This document shows positions 1 through 5,421 of a stretch of DNA of 7,382 nucleotides, piece after piece. The stretch's first letter is position 1. Each line of letters starts with the position of its first letter. This stretch comes from UBA5603 sp964501315. Lineage in GTDB: Bacteria > Bacillota_I > Bacilli_A > Izemoplasmatales > Hujiaoplasmataceae. Below the pieces are notes generated by a model that was not told the origin of the DNA, searched no databases, and worked only from the letters and a program-made list of their open reading frames with translations. The position numbers and the translations under genes were made by a program. The stretch is taken from contig CAZCSO010000042.1 of NCBI GenBank assembly GCA_964501315.1, positions 1 to 7,382 on the forward strand, written 5' to 3'.

Positions 1-1
1 A

Positions 2-52
2 AAGAAGAAAGATACGATACCTACAAAACAACGAATCATTGTCCTTGAGTAG
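2..52 (+). CDS. Possible 3' end of an upstream gene (partial)
   Basis: Frame 2 is open from the window edge and ends at TAG 50-52, reading KKKDTIPTKQRIIVLE. The other two frames also stay open for some distance, so the frame is chosen mainly by residue composition and by its stop lying 10 nt before a clear forward terminator. The tail loosely resembles the C-termini of LacI-type regulators, but sixteen residues cannot support a family call. It is probably the end of a separate transcription unit unrelated to the signalling genes. Confidence 0.35.
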   Translation, partial: KKKDTIPTKQRIIVLE

Positions 53-62
53 CCATTTCTTC

Positions 63-93
63 AAGTCCTGAGCCATTCAGGACTTTTTTTCTT
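63..93 (+). terminator. Rho-independent terminator of the upstream gene
   Basis: A perfect 9-bp stem, AAGTCCTGA (63-71) with TCAGGACTT (77-85), closes a 5-nt GCCAT loop. It is followed by a T run (84-90) and CTT. The T tract lies on the plus-strand side only, so it terminates transcription entering from the left and insulates the kinase unit. Confidence 0.9.
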
Positions 94-119
94 ACAAATA
101 TCTTAATAAAAAGTTATAA
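92..119 (+). promoter_or_regulatory. Three 11-nt-phased TTA repeats, candidate response-regulator operator
   Basis: TTACAA (92), TTAATA (103) and TTATAA (114) start exactly 11 nt apart. PhoB/PhoP-type OmpR-family regulators typically bind tandem hexamers with this period. The block lies upstream of the proposed promoter at 133-161, and an OmpR-type regulator is encoded in the same unit. A related block occurs at 4156-4172 and shares the 11-mer AATATCTTAAT (97-107 here). The region is AT-rich, so regulator binding is inferred only. Confidence 0.45.
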
Positions 120-132
120 AGTTTAGAATAAC

Positions 133-161
133 TTGCATTTCAGTAAGAAATTCCTTAAAAT
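133..161 (+). promoter_or_regulatory. Putative sigma-A promoter of the kinase/regulator unit
   Basis: TTGCAT (133-138) as the -35 and TAAAAT (156-161) as the -10 are separated by 17 nt. The -10 matches consensus at 5 of 6 bases and the -35 is weak, which fits activator dependence. Transcription would start near 168 and leave a leader of about 22 nt before ATG 190. TAGAAT at 124-129 is an alternative -10 but lacks a convincing -35. Confidence 0.5.
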
Positions 162-176
162 GACTGTATTACTCGT

Positions 177-183
177 AAAGGAG
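177..183 (+). promoter_or_regulatory. Ribosome binding site that fixes the kinase start at 190
   Basis: AAAGGAG is followed by a 6-nt spacer and ATG 190. Upstream in-frame TTG 133 and ATG 160 have no comparable site, and TTG 133 lies inside the proposed -35. Confidence 0.85.
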
Positions 184-189
184 ATATCT

Positions 190-3100
190 ATGAACTACAA
201 TCTTTTTTCAAAAATGATTGCGATAATAGGGTATCATCATATTACTCCCTCATCAATTGAGGAAGCTCTCGAACTAGTAGCAACTGAGTTGGATCTGGAA
301 AGTATATATCTGCTTGATTTTGAAAAATTGCACAAAGTTTATGGTTCTCGCAATCATTTGGGAAACCGATCATGGGACAACCATCTCAGAATGCTTCAAG
401 ATCAACTATCAAGTCAAGATTTGACGAAGGAATGGCAAGGAGATAGCGAATATTACTTCTCAATTATGATTAATGCCCAAACCCTCTTATTATGTGTTCG
501 ACCAGAAACGAGGTTTTTTTTAATAGCAGAAGAAATCCTAGTTTTGAAAAAAAGTTTCGAAATCCTTATTCGAAGATTAAAGGAAGCAACAGAAGGATTA
601 CACTTAGATGAGTTGTTTCACATGTTTGAAGGGATGGAAGGGTATATTGCGGCGAAAGATTCAAAAGGAAAAATTCTTTATGCAAACTCAAAAGCGATTG
701 AGTTGTTTAAGTCAAAATATGATCATATTGTTGGACGAACGATCGATGAGTTATATCCAGTAGAAGAAGTAGAAAAGATTCGTAGCATGGATCAGCAGGT
801 GCTTGAAGGATGCTCCGTTTTTACTTCAGGAGTAGAAATGTATACGGACCATGGAATGATTATTGTCAACACTAACCGATTCGCAATACGGAACTTTCTC
901 AATGAAGTCATTGCTTTTGTATCGATTTCTTATGATGTGTCCGAGGAAATCCAAGCGAAAGCGAAACTAGAGCACACTGTGGCCTTACAAAACCTTTTAG
1001 TAACGTTTTCCACTAGGTTTATCAATGTTTCAGAAGACAAAGCGAATCAAGTCATTCAAGAATCGTTGGCTATGTCTGGAGAACTGATCCATGCTGATCG
1101 CATATATGTTTTTGACTATGATTATGAAACACGATCAATGAATAACATATATGAATGGTGTGCAGAAGATATCAGTCCTCAAATTGATGAATTACAAGGC
1201 GTTCCAATGGATGAATTTCTGGAAGTTTGGGTCTATCCTCATCAAAGAGGGGAGACTGTATACTTTGAGGATGTACTAGCTCTAAGTAAAGAAAGTTCAC
1301 TCTATCAGATTTTAGTGATGCAAGATATAAAATCAGTATTAACGATTCCCCTTATTCATGAAAAAGCCTGTTATGGATTTGTCGGCTTTGACGCTGTAAA
1401 ATCAAAGGCTCAATGGTCAGAAGATGATTTAAAACTTCTCAAAGTTTTAGCAGAAATGATTATCAATTTAAAAATTAAACAAAAGTATCAACATGAACTA
1501 GAGATTGCTCGTGCTAAAGCAGAAGCAGCAAACGCTGCCAAAAGTGACTTCTTAGCGAATATGAGTCATGAGATTCGAACCCCTCTATCTGGAATTTACA
1601 ATTCACTCTATTTATTGGTTAATACTGAGTTATCATCTGAGCAACAAGAGTATGTTGAAATTGCCAAAACATCGATTGAAGCCATTTCGGGAATTGTGAA
1701 TAATATCCTCGATTTATCTCGAATTGAAGCCGGGAAGTTGGACTTAGATCCAAGTCCGTTTTTGATTGAAGATGAGTTGTTTCAAGTCATTAAAACACAA
1801 GAATACTCAGCCCATGAAAAAGGAATTGAGATTCGAATGAATCATGACTATTCGATTCCTGCTACCGTCATTTTTGATCGTTTACGCCTTCGTCAAATCC
1901 TGTTAAATTTAATGCATAATGCGATTAAATATACCGATAAAGGCTATGTTATGCTACAATCAAAGTTAATCGATGTATCTGAGAATGACGTGGCTATCGA
2001 GTTTCTCGTTCAAGATACTGGGATTGGCATCGAGGAGTCTAAAATCCCACTCATTACAGAAAAATTTTTCCAAGCGAGTAACACCTTTAATCGAAGTCAT
2101 ACCGGCAGTGGGTTAGGACTAGCCATTGTCAAACAACTGATTGATTTGTTTCACGGAAAACTTCTTATTACATCTCGTGTTGGTGAGGGATCCATTTTCC
2201 GGTTTACTCTAACCTTTCCCATTGCTCAACGCCATACAACTCATCGGTTTCAAGCGGTTTTTGACAAACGAGTTTTGTTGGTCTTTGAATCTGATCATCA
2301 TATTCAATTTGTTAGTGATTTTTTAATATCGATGGGGTTTCAAACTGACGCAATCCAATCAACCAGTCAACAACAATATGACTATATCATTTTTCATGAG
2401 CCATATGTTCATCTCAAACCTGAACTTGTGGATGAAATTAAAACGAAATTTGGACATCCTCACGTTAAGACAATTCTATGCTATTCTTCAACGATTGCTC
2501 AACATCAAGTGATTGATGAGATCAATCACTTTGACTTAACGTTATCAATGCCAAATACAAGAGAACGATTTTATCAATCCTTGCTTGGTTTGGAGTCGAA
2601 TCAAGAGAAAGTGTCATCAATCAAAACAGATTGGATTATTGAACGCCAGTTTACGGGTTTCCACGTTCTTGTTGTTGATGATAACCGCATCAATCGTCAA
2701 TCTCTTGAAATGATTCTCAAACGATCTGGGTTTTTGGTTTCTTTGGCAGCAAGCGGATTAGATGCTTTAGACTTAGTTCGCACGACGCCCTTTGATTTAA
2801 TACTGATGGATATTCAAATGCCTGGCATGGATGGATATGAAACCACCCAGGCAATCCGAAGATTGGATTCAATGAATCAAGACACACCAATTGTTGCCGT
2901 TACTGCGAACGCTTTAGTTGGTTCAAAAGAACGAGCGATTGAATCGGGTATGAACGATTCAATCTCGAAACCAATTAAAACTGAAACGATGTTTCATCTT
3001 TTTCAAAAGATTATGTCTACCTGTCCCAGAGTTCAAAAGGTTCAAAATCATGAAGATAATTTCAATCTTCCCCCAGAGAATCTCAAATCATTTCATTATG

Positions 3101-3429
3101 AAGATTTCGTTTCGCGCTTCGACGGGATGAAGGACGTGGAGCAACTGATAATCACAACTTTTTTAGAAGATTACCAAAAAGATTACCAAAAAATCGTTCA
3201 AACAGTCAAGAGTAAAAACTATAAAGAAATAGCGAAGGCAGCACATTATATGAAGGGTTCTGCAGCGTATGTCAGCGCAGAAAAAGCAGCGTGGATTTTG
3301 CAAAAGTTGATTCAAATTGCAGAAGAACAACACATCAATCTAATAGATAAATATTTAACACTTTTACAAGAAGAACTTCATAAGTGGCGTTCTTCAATCG
3401 AAAAATACTACCGATTGTTGTTTGAATAG
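190..3429 (+). CDS. Soluble hybrid histidine kinase: PAS-GAF-HisKA-HATPase-pseudoREC-REC-Hpt
   Basis: A 1079-residue cytoplasmic sensor kinase with no membrane segment. Domains in order: a poorly recognisable N-terminal segment (1-140, perhaps a degenerate GAF); PAS (145-255); GAF (about 269-428); a short coiled coil (433-455); HisKA with phospho-acceptor H460 in SHEIRTPL; and HATPase (about 555-677) with N577, D609 in DTGIG and GSGLGL at 639-644. A receiver-like fold (about 694-805) follows, with His736 where the aspartate belongs. A complete receiver comes next (about 826-945; D830, D831, D874, T905, K927). The last domain is Hpt (about 968-1070) with H1019 in HYMKG. All residues of an internal H460-D874-H1019 phosphorelay are present. 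The most likely final acceptor is the response regulator encoded 38 nt downstream. The signal is unknown. The start at 190 is chosen for its AAAGGAG site; an in-frame TTG at 133 would add 19 residues but overlaps the promoter. Confidence 0.95.
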   Translation: MNYNLFSKMIAIIGYHHITPSSIEEALELVATELDLESIYLLDFEKLHKVYGSRNHLGNRSWDNHLRMLQDQLSSQDLTKEWQGDSEYYFSIMINAQTLLLCVRPETRFFLIAEEILVLKKSFEILIRRLKEATEGLHLDELFHMFEGMEGYIAAKDSKGKILYANSKAIELFKSKYDHIVGRTIDELYPVEEVEKIRSMDQQVLEGCSVFTSGVEMYTDHGMIIVNTNRFAIRNFLNEVIAFVSISYDVSEEIQAKAKLEHTVALQNLLVTFSTRFINVSEDKANQVIQESLAMSGELIHADRIYVFDYDYETRSMNNIYEWCAEDISPQIDELQGVPMDEFLEVWVYPHQRGETVYFEDVLALSKESSLYQILVMQDIKSVLTIPLIHEKACYGFVGFDAVKSKAQWSEDDLKLLKVLAEMIINLKIKQKYQHELEIARAKAEAANAAKSDFLANMSHEIRTPLSGIYNSLYLLVNTELSSEQQEYVEIAKTSIEAISGIVNNILDLSRIEAGKLDLDPSPFLIEDELFQVIKTQEYSAHEKGIEIRMNHDYSIPATVIFDRLRLRQILLNLMHNAIKYTDKGYVMLQSKLIDVSENDVAIEFLVQDTGIGIEESKIPLITEKFFQASNTFNRSHTGSGLGLAIVKQLIDLFHGKLLITSRVGEGSIFRFTLTFPIAQRHTTHRFQAVFDKRVLLVFESDHHIQFVSDFLISMGFQTDAIQSTSQQQYDYIIFHEPYVHLKPELVDEIKTKFGHPHVKTILCYSSTIAQHQVIDEINHFDLTLSMPNTRERFYQSLLGLESNQEKVSSIKTDWIIERQFTGFHVLVVDDNRINRQSLEMILKRSGFLVSLAASGLDALDLVRTTPFDLILMDIQMPGMDGYETTQAIRRLDSMNQDTPIVAVTANALVGSKERAIESGMNDSISKPIKTETMFHLFQKIMSTCPRVQKVQNHEDNFNLPPENLKSFHYEDFVSRFDGMKDVEQLIITTFLEDYQKDYQKIVQTVKSKNYKEIAKAAHYMKGSAAYVSAEKAAWILQKLIQIAEEQHINLIDKYLTLLQEELHKWRSSIEKYYRLLFE
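2507..2531. repeat. Perfect 11-bp inverted repeat inside the kinase gene
   Basis: AAGTGATTGAT (2507-2517) and ATCAATCACTT (2521-2531) are perfect complements around GAG. They encode part of the pseudo-receiver. No T tract follows, so it is not a terminator. Confidence 0.8.
3168..3191 (+). repeat. In-frame tandem duplication, 2 x 12 nt
   Basis: AGATTACCAAAA occurs twice back to back (3168-3179 and 3180-3191). It gives a DYQK-DYQK repeat at the start of the Hpt domain. The length is a multiple of three, so the frame is kept. This looks like replication slippage or a local duplication. Confidence 0.85.
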
Positions 3430-3467
3430 ACTTTTTGAAAAAAATAGAAACAAAGTGAGGGTAAACG

Positions 3468-4154
3468 ATGCGTGAGAATATTTTAGTCATTGAAGACAAC
3501 AATCTCGTTCAAAAAAGCATTAAAGAAGTGTTAACCAAAGAAGGGTTTTGCATATATAGTGCACTGGATGGAAAAAGCGGACTAGCAATTCTCGATTCTA
3601 CAGAAATCCACGGAGTTTTGCTTGATCTTGTTTTACCTGATCTAGAAGGCGATGTATTACTTTCACTTATTCGCAAAAATTCATCTGTGCCCATTTTAAT
3701 CATAAGTGTGAAAGATTCTGATATTGATAAAGCCATTCATTTAGGATTAGGCGCTGATGATTATCTATCAAAACCTTTTAGTATGATTGAGTTGGTTGCA
3801 CGAGTGAAAGCGATGCTACGTCGATCCAATATGACAGAAACAATTAACCAAAAAATGAAAACTATCCATGGAATTCAATTCAATCTAGGAAATTATGAAG
3901 CTTTTCGAAATAATGAGAAGATTCTATTTACGATGAAGGAAGCACAAATATTAAACTTACTAATTTCTAATCCAAATATCGTTTATTCAAAGCGACAAAT
4001 CTATGAAAAAATTTGGAAGGACGAGTACTTCCAAGATGACAACGTAATCAACGTCCATATACGACGTATACGTGAGAAAATTGAAAATGACCCTTCCAAC
4101 CCCATGATGATTCATACCGTTTGGGGAATTGGTTATGTCTTTAAAAGTGAATAA
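3468..4154 (+). CDS. OmpR/PhoB-family response regulator, winged-helix DNA-binding
   Basis: A 228-residue protein, the normal length for the family. The receiver (about 4-118) has the acidic pair E9/D10, phospho-acceptor D53, S80 at the switch Thr/Ser position and K102 in SKPF. The C-terminal winged helix (about 128-226) has the recognition-helix region NVINVHIRRIREKIE and the wing motif TVWGIGYVF, both typical of OmpR/PhoB proteins. These proteins dimerise on phosphorylation and bind tandem DNA repeats of about 11-bp period near promoters. The gene starts 38 nt after the hybrid kinase, behind a GAGGG site with a 6-nt spacer and with no terminator between them, so the two are co-transcribed and probably cognate. 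By inference its targets include the phased repeats at 92-119 and 4156-4172. The exact subfamily and regulon are not readable from the sequence. Confidence 0.95.
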   Translation: MRENILVIEDNNLVQKSIKEVLTKEGFCIYSALDGKSGLAILDSTEIHGVLLDLVLPDLEGDVLLSLIRKNSSVPILIISVKDSDIDKAIHLGLGADDYLSKPFSMIELVARVKAMLRRSNMTETINQKMKTIHGIQFNLGNYEAFRNNEKILFTMKEAQILNLLISNPNIVYSKRQIYEKIWKDEYFQDDNVINVHIRRIREKIENDPSNPMMIHTVWGIGYVFKSE

Positions 4155-4155
4155 G

Positions 4156-4172
4156 TTAAGAATATCTTAATG
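4156..4172 (+). promoter_or_regulatory. Phased TTA repeat pair with dyad symmetry, candidate operator
   Basis: TTAAGA (4156) and TTAATG (4167) are 11 nt apart. The same stretch contains an inverted repeat, TTAAGA-ATA-TCTTAA (4156-4170). It starts just after the regulator's stop codon and lies 31-48 nt upstream of the -10 at 4204. AATATCTTAAT (4161-4171) also occurs at 97-107. A role as a binding site for the adjacent regulator is inferred. Confidence 0.45.
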
Positions 4173-4200
4173 GTTATGAAATATCGCTGTAATATCTTTT

Positions 4201-4209
4201 TGATATAAT
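4201..4209 (+). promoter_or_regulatory. Extended -10 promoter for leader RNA and HD-GYP unit
   Basis: TGATATAAT contains a consensus TATAAT (4204-4209) preceded by a TGn extension. The bases at the expected -35 (ATATCG, 4181-4186) do not match consensus, which fits an extended -10 or activator-dependent promoter. The predicted start falls at about G4216, which is also the first base of the leader's first stem. Confidence 0.6.
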
Positions 4210-4215
4210 GTAATC

Positions 4216-4320
4216 GTATCCACAAACATTCATCCCCTATATCTGATATCGCTGTGGGTACAACAGCGAAAAAGCTGTTATAAAACAAATGGCTCTCGCA
4301 CGCGAGAGTCATTTATTTTT
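4216..4320 (+). ncRNA. Structured leader RNA or small RNA of unknown class
   Basis: About 105 nt lie between the promoter and the terminator. P1 pairs GTATCCACA (4216-4224) with TGTGGGTAC (4253-4261), 9 bp with one G-U. P2 pairs AACAGC (4262-4267) with GCTGTT (4274-4279) around GAAAAA and abuts P1 directly. The terminator stem follows. A competing 7-bp helix, TCGCTGT (4249-4255) with ACAGCGA (4263-4269), excludes both P1 and P2. The P1 loop contains an unpaired C-rich ATCCCCT. I recognise no known riboswitch consensus, including c-di-GMP-I and -II. It could be an attenuating leader for the HD-GYP gene or a released trans-acting RNA. Transcription and function are inferred from hand folding. 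Confidence 0.45.
4287..4320 (+). terminator. Intrinsic terminator between leader and HD-GYP gene
   Basis: AAATGGCTCTCG (4287-4298) pairs with CGAGAGTCATTT (4303-4314) around CACG, 12 bp with one G-U. It is followed by ATTTTT. It lies downstream of the 4204 promoter and 30 nt before the HD-GYP start codon, so unit B needs read-through. It can also end transcripts from the kinase/regulator unit. Confidence 0.85.
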
Positions 4321-4350
4321 ATACAAAATCCGAATGATGAGGTTCAGCTA

Positions 4351-5421
4351 ATGATTGAATACAAACAGGTCATTGTCTTAGTAGATGATTCTCCGATGAT
4401 CCACATCCATGTTAAAAGTATTCTTTCTAAATATTATCAGATAGAGAGTGCGTACACAGGGGAAAGTGGCTTACGATTAATTGAGAAAACAAACCCTAAT
4501 TTGGTTTTACTGGACATAGGTTTACCCGACATGACAGGATATGAACTGATAGAAGTATATCGAACTAGCAACTTCAATCAATCGGTTCCTTTTATCTTCT
4601 TAACAAGTAATGAAGATTTTGATAGCGAAAGAAAATGTTTCGAAAGTGGGGGGGTTGATTTTTTAAAAAAACCCTTCTCCTCTTACGGACTGCTTTTGCG
4701 CATTCGTAGTCAAATCGACTTATACTTATATCGTTTAGAACTAGAAAAGACGATTTTAACACAAAATAATCAGATTAGCACTCTTGAGAATGCATTTATC
4801 TTTTCATTTGCGAATATTGTCAACTTACGTGATGATGAAACGGGTGAACACATCAAGCGGATTGTAAAATATGCCGTTTCATTGGCTAATGAACTGAGTA
4901 AGGACACTATCTACGCCCAATACATTAACTTTCAATTTCTTCAAGATTTAGCGAAGGCAGCACCATTACATGATATTGGCAAACTCGGAGTAAGCGACGT
5001 AATCTTGAGAAAACCTGGTAAACTGACAAATGAAGAGTTTCGAGAAATGAAACTACATACAGAAATTGGAGCTGATTTTATTCATACAATTCTTGATATT
5101 TCGCCAAATATTGGATTTCTGAAAATGGCTTATGAAATCACAAGATATCACCATGAGAACTGGGATGGAACCGGATACCCCTTGGGATTGAAAGGACAGG
5201 AGATACCACTAAGTGCCCGTATTATTTCGATTGTGGACATGTATGATGCTCTAGTAACGAAACGAGTGTACAAAGAAGCCTTTTCACATGAACAAGCAAT
5301 GTCTTTCATCATTTCTGAAAAGGATAAAAAGTTTGATCCTGTTGTCGTAGAAGCGTTTCAATCCATCGAACCGAAATTAATCGTAATCCATCAACAATTC
5401 GAGGTTGATCAAAATGAATGA
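4351..5421 (+). CDS. Response regulator with HD-GYP c-di-GMP phosphodiesterase domain
   Basis: A 356-residue cytoplasmic protein of RpfG-like design. The receiver (about 7-125) has D12, D13, phospho-acceptor D55, T85 and K107 (KKPF). A short linker helix (about 127-147) leads to an HD-GYP domain (about 150-345). Visible metal and catalytic positions are H167 in ETGEHIKR, H207-D208 in HDIGKLG with K211, H236, H267-H268 in HHENWDGTGYP (the GYP motif is intact) and D296/D299 in VDMYDA. The family hydrolyses cyclic di-GMP to pGpG or GMP, so phosphorylation at D55 probably tunes c-di-GMP breakdown. Translation starts at ATG behind GAGG with an 8-nt spacer. The gene follows a structured leader and terminator, which suggests control by read-through. 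It overlaps the membrane kinase gene by 8 nt, so that kinase is the likely input. All signature residues are present, so activity is expected. Confidence 0.95.
   Translation: MIEYKQVIVLVDDSPMIHIHVKSILSKYYQIESAYTGESGLRLIEKTNPNLVLLDIGLPDMTGYELIEVYRTSNFNQSVPFIFLTSNEDFDSERKCFESGGVDFLKKPFSSYGLLLRIRSQIDLYLYRLELEKTILTQNNQISTLENAFIFSFANIVNLRDDETGEHIKRIVKYAVSLANELSKDTIYAQYINFQFLQDLAKAAPLHDIGKLGVSDVILRKPGKLTNEEFREMKLHTEIGADFIHTILDISPNIGFLKMAYEITRYHHENWDGTGYPLGLKGQEIPLSARIISIVDMYDALVTKRVYKEAFSHEQAMSFIISEKDKKFDPVVVEAFQSIEPKLIVIHQQFEVDQNE
5401..5404 (+). promoter_or_regulatory. Ribosome binding site inside the HD-GYP gene, coupled start
   Basis: GAGG lies 9 nt before ATG 5414, within the last codons of the HD-GYP gene. 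The ATGAATGA overlap suggests translational coupling. The in-frame TTG at 5405 directly abuts GAGG and cannot use it. Confidence 0.7.

Noticed and set aside
3509..3736. Minus-strand open frame of 75 codons
   Set aside because: It lies wholly inside the response regulator gene, has no recognisable domain and is a shadow of that gene.
4230..4342. Sequestration of the HD-GYP ribosome binding site by the leader (TCATC 4230-4234 with GATGA 4336-4340)
   Set aside because: Only five pairs plus a wobble, over a long distance and across a strong terminator stem; too weak to claim.
4216..4350. c-di-GMP riboswitch upstream of the HD-GYP gene
   Set aside because: Context made this attractive, but the conserved GEMM-I core and the class II pseudoknot elements are absent. 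The leader is kept as an unclassified RNA.
5405..5413. TTG 5405 as start of the membrane kinase
   Set aside because: It touches the GAGG site with no spacer; ATG 5414 has proper spacing and adds the usual overlap pattern.
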